64,000 nucleotides of DNA from an uncultured Collinsella sp. (GTDB taxonomy: Bacteria > Actinomycetota > Coriobacteriia > Coriobacteriales > Coriobacteriaceae), in contig CAJLVJ010000003.1 of the NCBI GenBank assembly GCA_905210085.1, positions 1 to 64,000 of the forward strand, in the 5' to 3' direction. The notes beneath the pieces were generated by a model. That model was not told the origin of the DNA, did no database searches, and saw only the letters and a list, made by a program, of their open reading frames with translations. Below, in pieces: positions 18,012 to 27,382 of the stretch. Positions within the stretch are counted from its first letter, which is position 1. Each line of letters starts with the position of its first letter. Position numbers and translations under genes: made by a program.

Positions 18012-18209
18012 GTGCGCTCCACATCCATAATCCGACAAATAGGCCCAATGCATGCACATTAGAACCGTATATAGTCGAAAGTATACCCCGAGCGAGCGCA
18101 AACGACCGAATTCGGGCCATCTTAACGCCCCGAGCGGACAAGGATATAGCCTAATCTCCATATCGGACTAAAATCATGGCAGCAAACCACCTTCTCATGC
18201 GAGGACCCT
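18012..18209. other. Divergent promoter region between M28-like gene and WYL operon
   Basis: This 198-nt gap separates divergent genes. A TATACT hexamer for the minus strand lies at about 18080-18085, but neither direction shows a convincing -35 partner. Nothing else was recognised. Confidence 0.35.
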
Positions 18210-19232
18210 ATGACGGCAAGCGACACGACCGAGACAATTAAAAAGGGGAATTCGGAGCCCAGTTTCGATAAAACGGCTCAGCGCATCCTCAATCTTTTCT
18301 TTGTGCTCAATAGCTCCCCCGAACCGCTGACGACCGAGCAGATCGTCTTGGATTCTGACCTGGGATATGGCTCGGGCAATATCGACTCGGATAAGCGCAA
18401 GTTTCGACGCGATCGTGACAAACTGCTCGAACGCGGCATCTTAATCAAGGAGGTTCGCCCCACCGGCGCGCAGGAGACCGAGGAAAGCTCGTGGACAATC
18501 GACCGCGAGCACACGTTTGCTGCAGGCGGCCTCATCACCGCAGACGACGCCGATATCCTGCTCAACGCCATCGACCAGACGCTAGCGGCCGGCTCATCCA
18601 CTTTTGCCGCACCGCTTGCCGATATTCGCTCCAAGATTGCCTACCTCACCGGTAGGACGACGGTGGACGAAGCACCGATCCGCCGCTCTCCCACCGTCGA
18701 TGCGGTATGGAGCGCCTTTGCCGAGCGATGCGCGCTGCGATTTTTATATCAGAACGGACGCGGTGAGCAGAAAGAACGTACCGTCTGCGTCTACGGCATG
18801 TTCGAGCGCGAGGGCGTGGCGTACTTCTGCGGCCTCGACAACGTCACCGGCGACATCAGGACATTCCGCTGCGACCGTATCGTTCGCGCTTGGCGTCCTT
18901 CGAAGGCCTACGTCATCCCCGCGGACTTCAACCTCAGCGACTACCTGTTCTTTGAATTCGATTTTGCCGACCGACCGCCCGTTGCAGCCACGTTCTCATT
19001 CGCCCCTCAGACGCAGATCGATATGATCAACGGCCTCACGCGTGGGCGAGGTGAGCTCGTACACACCGATGTGGGATGGACCTGGACCGTTGACGTGCGC
19101 GATCTTGAAGCCGGCGCCTCATTTTGCATGGCCCACGCCATGGACGGCATGAGGCCCGTGGCCCCCAAATCGCTCAAACAGGCGTGGAACCACCTCATTG
19201 AAAGGACGGTGCACGAGTATGCCCGTGCGTAA
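18210..19232 (+). CDS. WYL-domain transcriptional regulator, first of a pair
   Basis: A 340-residue regulator. The N-terminal helix-turn-helix spans about 20-85 (AQRILNLFFVLNSSPEPLTT, KRKFRRDRDKLLERG). A WYL domain follows at about 165-240 (LRFLYQNGRGEQKERTVCVY, DIRTFRCDRI), then a C-terminal extension domain. WYL proteins sense ligands, often nucleic acid, and many regulate DNA-damage or defence genes. The start is ATG at 18210, after GAGGA. It overlaps the next WYL gene by 14 nt. The pair recalls PafB-PafC of other actinobacteria, but no proteasome genes are nearby and the assignment is inference. Confidence 0.88.
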   Translation: MTASDTTETIKKGNSEPSFDKTAQRILNLFFVLNSSPEPLTTEQIVLDSDLGYGSGNIDSDKRKFRRDRDKLLERGILIKEVRPTGAQETEESSWTIDREHTFAAGGLITADDADILLNAIDQTLAAGSSTFAAPLADIRSKIAYLTGRTTVDEAPIRRSPTVDAVWSAFAERCALRFLYQNGRGEQKERTVCVYGMFEREGVAYFCGLDNVTGDIRTFRCDRIVRAWRPSKAYVIPADFNLSDYLFFEFDFADRPPVAATFSFAPQTQIDMINGLTRGRGELVHTDVGWTWTVDVRDLEAGASFCMAHAMDGMRPVAPKSLKQAWNHLIERTVHEYARA

Positions 19233-20136
19233 ACTCACCAGCGAGCAGAGACTCTCGCGCGCCATCGACATCATGGAGGCCCTCTACGCCGCCGGCGAGA
19301 GCGGCATGACACGAACCGAGATTTGCAGTCGCTTTGACATCACGGGGGTATCGCTCGACGAGATTCTCGAGATCGTCTCGACGCTCGCGAACCGAGAATC
19401 GGGCGCGCGCATCATCTGCGAATGCCGCGGCGAGCGTGTGGTCCTCACCGGTGACGCCGGGCGTGTGCTACCGCTGCGCTTGAGTGCCGCCGAGGGCGCT
19501 GTGCTCAACCATGAACTTGAATCGTTGGGGATCGAGCCGCAGACGGCAGCTCGGATTCGACATGCCCTTCTACCCGAAGAGCTCGGCTATAACCAGCGCG
19601 TCTTTGACACCGTCAACCACGGGTCGCACTGGCAGCAGCTGAGCTGCGCCATTCAGGACGGTGTTCGCTGCCGCATCTCGTATCGCTCGATGGACGATGC
19701 ACGGCCACGTGAGCGTCTGGTCGACCCCTTGCGCATTACGGCAAACGGCGACCAAACATACCTGATTGCCTGGGACATCGCGGTCGATGAGCAGCGCACC
19801 TATCGCATGGATAAAATCGAGGGACTCGCCTTGACGGAAGACTCCGTCGTGCCTCATGCACCGGACGTTGCATCCCTCCACGATTCCCTTGCTCGGACGC
19901 AGCGTAGCGCAAAGCTCTTGATGCCATTCGATATGGCGGAGCATCTGGACTGGGCCGGCATCACCCTAATCGAGCGCAGCGGGGCAGACATGGCAACGGT
20001 AACCGTGCATTATGGCTCCGAGCGTTGGCTACTGAGCCAGGTAATCGCAGCGGGCGGAGCCATCCGCATCTTGGATGACCCCGCCCTGTCAAAGCGTCTG
20101 TGCGATATGGCAAAGACCCTCGTCTGTCCGCTTTAG
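19219..20136 (+). CDS. WYL-domain transcriptional regulator, second of a pair
   Basis: A 305-residue partner of the preceding gene. The N-terminal HTH covers about 10-60 (MEALYAAGESGMTRTEICSR), and the WYL domain lies at about 150-220 (CRISYRSMDDARPRERLVDP, YLIAWDIAVDEQRTYRMDKI), followed by a WCX-like C-terminal part. The start chosen is ATG at 19219, inside the end of the first gene, with GGACGG upstream; an in-frame TTG at 19198 is the alternative. Its 3' end overlaps the convergent DinG-like gene by 4 nt, leaving no room for a terminator. Confidence 0.86.
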   Translation: MPVRKLTSEQRLSRAIDIMEALYAAGESGMTRTEICSRFDITGVSLDEILEIVSTLANRESGARIICECRGERVVLTGDAGRVLPLRLSAAEGAVLNHELESLGIEPQTAARIRHALLPEELGYNQRVFDTVNHGSHWQQLSCAIQDGVRCRISYRSMDDARPRERLVDPLRITANGDQTYLIAWDIAVDEQRTYRMDKIEGLALTEDSVVPHAPDVASLHDSLARTQRSAKLLMPFDMAEHLDWAGITLIERSGADMATVTVHYGSERWLLSQVIAAGGAIRILDDPALSKRLCDMAKTLVCPL

Positions 20137-23027
20137 CGCCGCCGCTCGTGGCGTGCACGCCACAGTTGCAGATAGTGCCCGATCTGCGCCGATTCGATGC
20201 GCTGGTAGGAGCTCGTAGGCAGCGACGTTAAGAACTTCTTTCCGTAGCCCTTCGTCACCAGGCGCGGGTCGGCCAGAATCAGCACGCCGCAATCGGTCGA
20301 CGAGCGGATAAGGCGGCCGGCCGCCTGCTTGACCTCGAGCACCGCCTCGGGCAGCGAATAGCGCGCCCAAGCGCGGTCTTCGCGCAGGTTGCGCTCGCAC
20401 GAGAGCGGGTCCGTGGGACTCGAGAACGGCAGCTTGGGAATGATGACGCAGCGCAGCGTCTCGCCGCTGGCGTCGAATCCCTCCCAGAAGGCCTTAAGGG
20501 CAAAAAGCGACGAGGTCGGCTCGTTGATAAACCGGTCGCGCAGGCGACGAGGAGATGAGTTGCGCTGCTGGCAGTTGAGCTCCAGACCCGCACGGGCCAT
20601 CTTAGGCTCAACGCGGGCGTACAGGTCTTCCATGTCGCGCCGATTGGTGAACAGTGTGAGCACCGATCCGCCCATGGCAAGATGGGCGTCGACCAGCACG
20701 CGCTCGAGCGCTGTAAGATAGCTCTCACGATCGCGCGGATCGGGGATATCGCCCGCAACGACTACAGCCATGTTCGAATCGAAGTCGTAGCTCGAGTCCA
20801 AGTGCAGCGACGAGGATGTTGAAGCACCGATGCGATCGAGACCGACCGCGTGGTTAAAGTGTTCAAAGCTTTTGGACACCGTCATGGTCGCCGAGGCAAA
20901 GATAGCCGTGTGAACCTCGGGCAGCCACTCGGTTGCCAAGGCCTCGCCAATGTCGATGCGCTCTGCGGTCATTGACTCTCCGCCGGCACGCAGCCTGCGA
21001 TTGACCTGCAGCGAATACACGTAGTGTTCATCGGTGCCGTCAATGATGAGTTTGAGGTTCTCGGCCAGCTCGTGCAGGCGGCGCGAAATATCACCCAGGT
21101 CGACAACAACCTCGGGCTTGTCGGCGGCGACGGCTTGCACCAGCGCGTCGACGCTCTTGTCAGCTTGTTCCAATGCGTCGATGGCAGTGTAGGCCGACGG
21201 TAAGAAATCATGCCAGTCGTCAGATTCGCGCAGCTCGGGGCCAATCCATAGGTTGGCATTGTCATAACCCCCACGGGCACGGCGGCCGAGCTCGCGAACG
21301 CCATCGAACACGTCGGCGATTGCCATGCTCGCGCGCGCAACCGTCGACGTCGCCTTGGCAGTAAGGCCCAAATAGAGCGTAGAGCCCTCGGAGGTTGCCA
21401 AATCACGGGAGACCTGGCTTAGCGCACCGGTGCTCGAGCCACCCAGGCGCTCAAACAGAACGCGTGATTCGTCCGCCGACACCACGCGCGCCCACTGACG
21501 GCGCGCCTCGCGCTCGATAGAATGAGCCTCGTCGATTACCCAATGACGAATCGGAGGCAAAATCCTGCCCTCGGCCGCAACATTGCGGAACAGCAGGGAA
21601 TGGTTGGTGACCACCACATCGGCATGCGCCGCACGACGGCGAGCGCCGTGGACCAAACATTTATCAGGGAAAAACGGGCAGAGGCGGCGAGCACACTCGC
21701 GCGAGGCCGTCGTAAAGTCGGGGCGGTTGACGCTGCGCCACCGAATGCCAAGCGAGTCGAGGTCGCCATCGGCTGATTGGCAGACGTACGCCATAATGAC
21801 CGCGACCGCCGTGAGCGTGTCCGCCGGATCGCGCTTGGTGGTAATCTCGACCTGGCCTCGGCTCATGCGCTCAAGCTTGCGCAGGCACGGATAGTGGTCA
21901 TAGCCCTTGAGAGCGCAAAATGACAGACCACCGTCCAGTTGCTCGGCAAGTTTTGGCAGCTCATGGTACATGAGCTGGTCTGCAAGATTGTTCGATTTGG
22001 TCGCAATACCAACCGTGATGTTGTTACGGCGTGCTGCCTCGGCAAAAGGCACCAGATAGGCCATCGATTTGCCGACGCCTGTGCCCGCCTCAATTACACG
22101 ATGAGTGCCCGTGACCAGCGCATCGCGGACCTCGAGCGCCATCGCGATCTGCTCATCACGCGGCTCGTAAGTGGGATACATGCGATTGACCAGGCCACCT
22201 GGCGCATAGTCTGCCTCAATCTCCTCACGACTCGGCATCTTGAGGACCGGCAGTTCGTCGGCGTCCACCCGATCGTCGGCGCGATCGGCCTTGAGAACGT
22301 CAGTACGAGCGGCGCTGAGAGAGAAGATAGAACCAGGGTTCTGCCCTGCCAAGAATGAGAAGATAGGACGATAGGACCAAGGCACATCCGGATGCATGTC
22401 GGCTAGGCGCGCCATGAGGCCCTGGGGCAAGTCGGTGAGCGCCACGAGCAACACGCGCCATACGCCACACAGGGCGTCGACGTCGGCATTGGCACGGTGT
22501 GATACCGAGTCACAGCCAAACAGATCGGCCATAAAAGACAGCTTGTGCGAGGCCAGGCGCGGAAGCGCGATGCGCGACAGCGCCAGCGAATCGATCCAAA
22601 TATCGCTCACGTTGACGCCGCCTTTGACCGACTCGATAAACGAGCGGTCGAACGTGGCGTTATGTGCGATCACCGGGCAACCACCGACAAAATCGGCGAG
22701 AGCGGCGACAGCCTCAACGGCCGACGGGGCATCTGCCACGTCGGCATTTGTAATGCTCGTGAGCTCGGTAATCTCGGCGGGAATCAGCTGCTTGGGATGC
22801 ACGAAGGTATCGAAACGGTCGACGATCTCGCGGCCCGAAAGACGGGCCGCCGAGATCTCGATCAGCTCGTTGTCCTGCACCGAGAGACCTGTGGTCTCGG
22901 TATCGAGGACAATTACATCTTCCTCGATGAGGCCGAAGGACTGCGTTTTGGCGCGTTCGGCAAGCGTGGCATAGGAGTCGATGACAAACTGCGGCGTTCC
23001 TGACGAAACCGCGTCCTCGATTAGCAT
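20133..23027 (-). CDS. DnaQ-like exonuclease / DinG-family helicase fusion
   Basis: A 964-residue enzyme. The N-terminal 3'-5' exonuclease domain has Exo I VLDTETTGL (Asp42, Glu44), HNATFDR (Exo II) and an Exo III region near VSHRANADVDALCG. The helicase part has Walker A EAGTGVGKS near 315, DEAH near 499 in VIDEAHSIE, and a C-terminal QAAGRLIRSSTDCG motif. Four cysteines between about 378 and 455 (YPC, ECARRLC, DKC) fit the XPD/DinG iron-sulfur cluster. Enzymes of this type act in DNA repair or unwinding of structured DNA. Such fusions are known in Firmicutes DinG, where the helicase motifs may be degenerate; here they look intact. Its start overlaps the ddl stop by 7 nt, so the two are coupled. 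Confidence 0.93.
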   Translation of the reverse strand: MLIEDAVSSGTPQFVIDSYATLAERAKTQSFGLIEEDVIVLDTETTGLSVQDNELIEISAARLSGREIVDRFDTFVHPKQLIPAEITELTSITNADVADAPSAVEAVAALADFVGGCPVIAHNATFDRSFIESVKGGVNVSDIWIDSLALSRIALPRLASHKLSFMADLFGCDSVSHRANADVDALCGVWRVLLVALTDLPQGLMARLADMHPDVPWSYRPIFSFLAGQNPGSIFSLSAARTDVLKADRADDRVDADELPVLKMPSREEIEADYAPGGLVNRMYPTYEPRDEQIAMALEVRDALVTGTHRVIEAGTGVGKSMAYLVPFAEAARRNNITVGIATKSNNLADQLMYHELPKLAEQLDGGLSFCALKGYDHYPCLRKLERMSRGQVEITTKRDPADTLTAVAVIMAYVCQSADGDLDSLGIRWRSVNRPDFTTASRECARRLCPFFPDKCLVHGARRRAAHADVVVTNHSLLFRNVAAEGRILPPIRHWVIDEAHSIEREARRQWARVVSADESRVLFERLGGSSTGALSQVSRDLATSEGSTLYLGLTAKATSTVARASMAIADVFDGVRELGRRARGGYDNANLWIGPELRESDDWHDFLPSAYTAIDALEQADKSVDALVQAVAADKPEVVVDLGDISRRLHELAENLKLIIDGTDEHYVYSLQVNRRLRAGGESMTAERIDIGEALATEWLPEVHTAIFASATMTVSKSFEHFNHAVGLDRIGASTSSSLHLDSSYDFDSNMAVVVAGDIPDPRDRESYLTALERVLVDAHLAMGGSVLTLFTNRRDMEDLYARVEPKMARAGLELNCQQRNSSPRRLRDRFINEPTSSLFALKAFWEGFDASGETLRCVIIPKLPFSSPTDPLSCERNLREDRAWARYSLPEAVLEVKQAAGRLIRSSTDCGVLILADPRLVTKGYGKKFLTSLPTSSYQRIESAQIGHYLQLWRARHERRR

Positions 23028-23986
23028 GCAATGCCCGCTCGACGAAGGCCCATACGGATCAGGCTGTCACAGACCTGCGGGAACGTCATGTCGTCGGTGT
23101 GGCGGATCTCATCCGGATACAGCGACGTATCGGTCATGCCGGGAATGGTATTGGTCTCGAGGATAACGGGGCCGTCCTCGCTCACGATAAAATCGCTGCG
23201 CGAGATACCCAGGCAACCGAGGGCCTTGTGAGCGGCGCAGGCAAGCTCCTGAGCGCGAGCATAATTCTCGGGTGAAATCTGCGCCGGAATGCGATGGATG
23301 TCCGTAGGGTCGACATACTTCACGTCCAGATCGTAGAACTCGCAGTCCTCGGGCTTACGAATCTCGACAATCGGCAGAGCGCGCACGTCATCTTCGCCGT
23401 ATACACCGACGGTGATCTCGGTACCCTCGATGCACTTCTCGACCAGCACTTTGTCGCCGTACTCAAACGCCTTGGCGATTGCCGCGGGCAGCTCGGAGGG
23501 CTCATGGACCAGGGAAATGCCATAGCTGGAACCGTTGACGGCCGGCTTCACAAAGCAGCGCTCGCCACAAACCTCGACGATACGATCGATATCGACTTCA
23601 TCGCCCATCTCGAGCGCGAGGCCGGGGGCAATGGGAATGCCCTCCTTGGCGTACAGGAGCTTAGAGACCTCCTTGTCGGCACCGCAGGCGCTAGCAAGCA
23701 CGCCCGAGGCCGTGTAGGGGATACCCAGGGTCTCCATGGCGCCCTGCATGGCGCCATCCTCGCCGCCGGCACCGTGCATGGCGATAAACGCCACGTCAAA
23801 GCCGCCGGTCGCCATGGTTACCATAAAATCATCGGCAGCCGTGTCGAGCAGCTCCACCGAAGTGTAGCCGGCCTCCTTCAAGGCAACCACGACGTTCTTT
23901 CCCGAATTGAGCGAGATCTCGCGCTCGGCGGAATGACCGCCCGCCAAGACCGCTACGTGCATGTTCTCTAGGCTTTTACCCGGCAT
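23021..23986 (-). CDS. ddl: D-alanine--D-alanine ligase
   Basis: Joins two D-alanines for the peptidoglycan stem peptide. An ATP-grasp enzyme of 321 residues with VAVLAGGHSAEREISLNSGK at the N-terminus, FIAMHGAGGEDGAMQG, FVKPAVNGSSYGIS, FYDLDVKYVDP and the metal site VILETNTIPGMTDTSLYP. The start ATG has AGGAGG 9 nt upstream. It is the first gene of a ddl-dinG-like pair on the minus strand and is divergent from rlmN. The subgroup cannot be told with confidence from the omega-loop. Confidence 0.96.
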   Translation of the reverse strand: MPGKSLENMHVAVLAGGHSAEREISLNSGKNVVVALKEAGYTSVELLDTAADDFMVTMATGGFDVAFIAMHGAGGEDGAMQGAMETLGIPYTASGVLASACGADKEVSKLLYAKEGIPIAPGLALEMGDEVDIDRIVEVCGERCFVKPAVNGSSYGISLVHEPSELPAAIAKAFEYGDKVLVEKCIEGTEITVGVYGEDDVRALPIVEIRKPEDCEFYDLDVKYVDPTDIHRIPAQISPENYARAQELACAAHKALGCLGISRSDFIVSEDGPVILETNTIPGMTDTSLYPDEIRHTDDMTFPQVCDSLIRMGLRRAGIAC

Positions 23987-24071
23987 GGGCAGACTCCTCC
24001 TCTATAATTTCTGCAGCTGATACCATATTGTAGCGATACCCTCTACGTTTCCCCAAAATCGAAAGGCTTCC

Positions 24072-25124
24072 ATGAATCCCAGGACTAAATCTCAGGACAT
24101 TCGCGACTTGAGCCAAAACGATATTCGCGAGCTCGTGGCCGAACTTGGCCAGCCCGCCTTCCGCGCGAAGCAGCTCATCGAATGGGTCTTCGAGAAGAAC
24201 GTTTGTTCGTTTGACGATATGACCAACCTTCCCAAGGCTTTCCGCGAGCAGCTTAAAGAGGCTTTTGCCTTTGACACGCCGACTGAACTAACCAAGCAGG
24301 TTTCCAAAGATGGATCTCGCAAGTATCTGCTCGAGTACCACGACGGCGTTTCCGTCGAGACTGTCGGTATGCCCCGTCGTAACAAGCTTTCCGTCTGCGT
24401 TTCCACCCAGGCTGGCTGTGGCATGGGCTGCGCCTTTTGCGCTACCGGTCTCAACGGCCTCAAGCGCTCTCTGACCGCTCAAGAGATCGTCGACCAGGTA
24501 CTTCATGTATCCAACGACTTTGGCGAGCGCGTCACGAGCGTTGTCTTCATGGGCCAGGGCGAGCCGTTTGCCAACTACGACGAGGTTCTCAAGGCGTTGC
24601 GAATCCTCAACGACCCCGATGGCATCGGTATCGGTGCTCGTCACCTCACCGTCTCTACCAGCGGCGTTATTCCCGGTATTCGCAAATTTGCCGACATCCC
24701 TGAACAGTTCACGCTTGCCGTTTCCCTGCATTCCGCCATCCAGTCGACACGCAATAAGCTTATGCCCGGTGTTAAGAAGTACACGCTACTTCGCCTTCAC
24801 GAGGCGCTTCAACTCTACACCGAGAAGACTGGCCGCCGCCCGACCTATGAGTATGCCATGATCGAAGGCGTCAACGATACGAATCCGGAAATGCAGGCGC
24901 TCTGCGACTTCTGCGAGGGAACGCTGTGCCACGTTAACCTCATTCAGCTTAACGACATCGAGGGTAGCCCGCTCAAGCCGTCGCCGATTCATAAGGTTGA
25001 GGATCTTCAGCGTCGCCTTGAGTCCCGTGGCATCGAGACAACGATTCGTAACTCCCGTGGTAACGATATTGACGCCGCTTGCGGACAGCTGAAGCAGCGC
25101 TTCAAAGTTCAGAAGAACGCATAG
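24072..25124 (+). CDS. rlmN: Dual-specificity RNA methyltransferase RlmN (23S A2503)
   Basis: A radical-SAM enzyme that methylates A2503 of 23S rRNA and A37 of some tRNAs. A CxxxCxxC cluster motif is present (CGMGCAFCATG), as are the substrate cysteine region near the C-terminus (IRNSRGNDIDAACGQL) and LSVCVSTQAGC before the cluster. It has 350 residues, as usual. The start ATG follows a GAAAGG site. It is monocistronic, with a strong terminator downstream. Confidence 0.97.
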   Translation: MNPRTKSQDIRDLSQNDIRELVAELGQPAFRAKQLIEWVFEKNVCSFDDMTNLPKAFREQLKEAFAFDTPTELTKQVSKDGSRKYLLEYHDGVSVETVGMPRRNKLSVCVSTQAGCGMGCAFCATGLNGLKRSLTAQEIVDQVLHVSNDFGERVTSVVFMGQGEPFANYDEVLKALRILNDPDGIGIGARHLTVSTSGVIPGIRKFADIPEQFTLAVSLHSAIQSTRNKLMPGVKKYTLLRLHEALQLYTEKTGRRPTYEYAMIEGVNDTNPEMQALCDFCEGTLCHVNLIQLNDIEGSPLKPSPIHKVEDLQRRLESRGIETTIRNSRGNDIDAACGQLKQRFKVQKNA

Positions 25125-25141
25125 GGGAGTCGCACCCAAAA

Positions 25142-25157
25142 CGTTTCATGTGAAACA
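25142..25157 (+). other. parS-like site after rlmN (14 of 16 matches)
   Basis: CGTTTCATGTGAAACA differs from the perfect parS copies near 27.3 kb at two positions. It lies between the rlmN stop and its terminator. ParB binding would be weaker, if it occurs. Confidence 0.5.
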
Positions 25158-25164
25158 TCGAACG

Positions 25165-25200
25165 ACCCCGGTTGCAGGATATGCAACCGGGGTCGTTTCA
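25165..25200 (+). terminator. Terminator of rlmN
   Basis: Perfect stem cgaccccggttgca / tgcaaccggggtcg with a 5-nt loop, followed by tttcattt. Confidence 0.88.
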
Positions 25201-25258
25201 TTTATTGACCTTAATTTTGAATCAGCTGCTACCTGTCCCATTTTTTACGGCCAAAATA

Positions 25259-25293
25259 AGGGGTCCTTGTCTCGTGAATCAGACAAGGACCCA
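25259..25293 (-). terminator. Terminator of the rpmH-to-parB gene cluster
   Basis: Minus strand GGGTCCTTGTCT / AGACAAGGACCC stem with an 8-nt loop, followed by CTTATTTT. It lies just beyond the last gene of the parA-parB operon. Confidence 0.8.
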
Positions 25294-25322
25294 TCACAAT
25301 ATGCTAAGTAATTGTTAGGTAC

Positions 25323-25577
25323 CTAATAGCCTACATTTTCCCATTGGTTGCTGACCCAACCCTGATTAATCTTGGGATTCTTCGTTACCTGAGCAGTACG
25401 CATTGCAACATCTTCTGTCATAACATCCATTTTCTTCTTGGATGTATCGATAATATCTTGCGCACTACGAAGCAAACGACCTCGAAGTTCATCGTCTGTC
25501 GCGATCTTATAGCCAGCAAAGGCACCAGCCGCGACAGTCGTCGCCAATGCAATCGCAGTTAAAATTCTATTCCTCAT
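25323..25577 (-). CDS. Small membrane protein coupled to parB, unknown
   Basis: An 84-residue protein with one N-terminal hydrophobic span (about 4-24, ILTAIALATTVAAGAFAGYK) followed by a hydrophilic, helix-prone tail (DELRGRLLRSAQDIIDTSKK). It could be a membrane anchor or an uncleaved signal sequence; the tail recalls YtxH-type proteins. The start is ATG at 25577, inside the last codons of parB, with AAGGAGG as Shine-Dalgarno, so translation is coupled to parB. The position suggests a link to chromosome segregation, which is inference only. Confidence 0.75.
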   Translation of the reverse strand: MRNRILTAIALATTVAAGAFAGYKIATDDELRGRLLRSAQDIIDTSKKKMDVMTEDVAMRTAQVTKNPKINQGWVSNQWENVGY

Positions 25578-26472
25578 CTTGGCCTCCTTGATCAAACTGA
25601 ATCATTTCGCCAAGAATACGAGAGAGCTCTTCCTCGTCTTTAAACTCAATCTCAATCTTATTCTTTCCACGCGAGCTCTTCACACGCACGTTGGTATTAA
25701 AAACCTGACGAAGCACGCGGGCTGCCTTTTTAAAAGACTGAGGGGTTGCAGGCCTCGGCGTCTTAGGTGTCTCTCCGGCAGAAAACAACGGAGCAAGATT
25801 TTCTGTCGCTCTTACGGAAAGGCCCTCTGCAACAACCTTCTCTGCAAGTCGAATTCGAGCATCCTCATAGGGAACTGCAAGAATCGCACGTGCATGACCA
25901 GCAGTAAGTTTACCCTCAAAAATCATCTGCTGAACTACTTCGGGGAGATCGAGAAGACGCAGTGAGTTTGTAATTGCAGAGCGTGACTTGCTTACTGCCT
26001 TCGACAATGCCTCCTGGGTCATACCGCTGGCATCGATGAGCTGTCGATAGCCCTTAGCCTCTTCGACGGGATTCAGATCTGAACGTTGAAGGTTTTCGAT
26101 AAGAGCAAGAGCCAGCATCTCTTCATCATTTACCTCTTTAATGATGACTGGCAATTCTTCAAGGCCAGCAAGCTTTGACGCCTGGTAACGACGCTCACCA
26201 GCGATGATCTCATAGCATTTTCCATGCTTGCGAACCAAAAGCGGCTGCAAAACGCCATGTTCTTGGATTGACTCGCTCAACTCGCGAAGTTCAGTTTCGT
26301 TAAAGTGAATTCGCGGCTGATTAGGGTTGGGAACGATATCCTCAATAGGTAGTTTTGTTTCAGATGGAGCATTTGAAGCCGATACAGCCGAACCGCCGGT
26401 CTCATACTCGGCCTCTGAAACCAAAGCATTCAGTCCACGTCCCAATCCGCCACGTTTCTTTACACTAGGCAC
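25567..26472 (-). CDS. parB: Chromosome partitioning protein ParB (Spo0J)
   Basis: A 301-residue DNA-binding CTPase of the ParABS system that loads at parS and spreads. It has a basic N-terminus with GRGLNALVSE (ParA-interacting), the ParB/Srx CTPase region with EIIAGERRYQASKLAG, LIENLQRSDLNPVEEAKGY, the HTH MTQEALSKAVSKSRSAITNS and a C-terminal dimerisation tail. It overlaps parA by 8 nt upstream and the small membrane protein downstream. Perfect parS sites lie just before parA. Confidence 0.97.
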   Translation of the reverse strand: MPSVKKRGGLGRGLNALVSEAEYETGGSAVSASNAPSETKLPIEDIVPNPNQPRIHFNETELRELSESIQEHGVLQPLLVRKHGKCYEIIAGERRYQASKLAGLEELPVIIKEVNDEEMLALALIENLQRSDLNPVEEAKGYRQLIDASGMTQEALSKAVSKSRSAITNSLRLLDLPEVVQQMIFEGKLTAGHARAILAVPYEDARIRLAEKVVAEGLSVRATENLAPLFSAGETPKTPRPATPQSFKKAARVLRQVFNTNVRVKSSRGKNKIEIEFKDEEELSRILGEMIQFDQGGQDEE

Positions 26473-27265
26473 GCTTGATCACCTCTTTTGCAAGGTTCAT
26501 ATATGCTTTTGCACCCTTATTTTGAGGTGCATAGGTAATTACTGGTTCTCCAAAAGACGGAGCTTCGGAGATTTTAACCGTACGGGGGATTAGCGTCTTA
26601 AACGCCTTATCACCAAAGTACGATTGAACCTCCTCAACAACCTGATTCGATAGTGAAGTACGCGAGTCATACATGGTCATAAGCACACCATAGGTGTCTA
26701 AGCCCTTGTTCAGCCTTGATTTGACCATCTTCATTGACTCAAGCAGCTTCGTAACGCCCTCGAGTGCGTAATATTCGCACTGGATCGGAATCAAAACGCT
26801 GTCTGCTGCGGTCAAAGCGTTGATAGTAAGCAGGCCGAGCGAAGGAGGACAGTCAATGAAAATAAAATCGAACTCGTCCTGAATCGGCTCAAGCAAATCT
26901 TTGAGGCGGGTTTCACGTGCAATTGCGCTTACGAGCTCAATTTCGGCGCCTGCAAGCTGAATTGTAGCTGGAATTACGAATACCTTTTTGCAATTTGTAT
27001 CAAGAACAAGTGATTCTGCCGGCACATCATTCAACAATGCATCATAGATGCAGTGATCAAGGTCTTCTTTTTCAATTCCGAATCCACTGGTGCTGTTTCC
27101 CTGCGGATCAAAATCGACAATCAGTGTCTTACGACCCTGCTCACCCAGTGCTGCTGCAAGGTTTACAGCCGTCGTTGACTTACCGACGCCGCCTTTTTGA
27201 TTGATGATTGCAATGATACGCGTGTCTTTTGCGCTCTTTGAACGCTTAACGTCGCGAAATCCCAC
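26465..27265 (-). CDS. parA: Chromosome partitioning ATPase ParA (Soj)
   Basis: A 266-residue Walker-type ATPase with the deviant P-loop KGGVGKSTTAVNLA near residue 24, switch I VDFDPQGNSTSGFG and FIFIDCPPSLGLL. It works with ParB to move origins and may also act on DnaA, as Soj does in Bacillus. It starts with GTG at 27265, preceded by AGGAGG. Codon use of parA, parB and rsmG looks more AT-rich than the neighbouring genes. Confidence 0.97.
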   Translation of the reverse strand: MGFRDVKRSKSAKDTRIIAIINQKGGVGKSTTAVNLAAALGEQGRKTLIVDFDPQGNSTSGFGIEKEDLDHCIYDALLNDVPAESLVLDTNCKKVFVIPATIQLAGAEIELVSAIARETRLKDLLEPIQDEFDFIFIDCPPSLGLLTINALTAADSVLIPIQCEYYALEGVTKLLESMKMVKSRLNKGLDTYGVLMTMYDSRTSLSNQVVEEVQSYFGDKAFKTLIPRTVKISEAPSFGEPVITYAPQNKGAKAYMNLAKEVIKRA

Positions 27266-27304
27266 GGTCCCTCCTGGTGTGTATTAAAGCTGTCAAACGG
27301 AGGA

Positions 27305-27320
27305 TGTTTCACGTGAAACA
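27305..27320 (+). other. parS site 1
   Basis: Exact 16-bp palindrome TGTTTCACGTGAAACA, the ParB loading site. First of three copies between parA and rsmG. Confidence 0.97.
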
Positions 27321-27343
27321 TTCCGAATCGATATCAACCGCCA

Positions 27344-27359
27344 TGTTTCACGTGAAACA
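27344..27359 (+). other. parS site 2
   Basis: Exact TGTTTCACGTGAAACA, 39 bp from site 1. Confidence 0.97.
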
Positions 27360-27382
27360 CTGCAAGTTGTTAGTATCCATTA

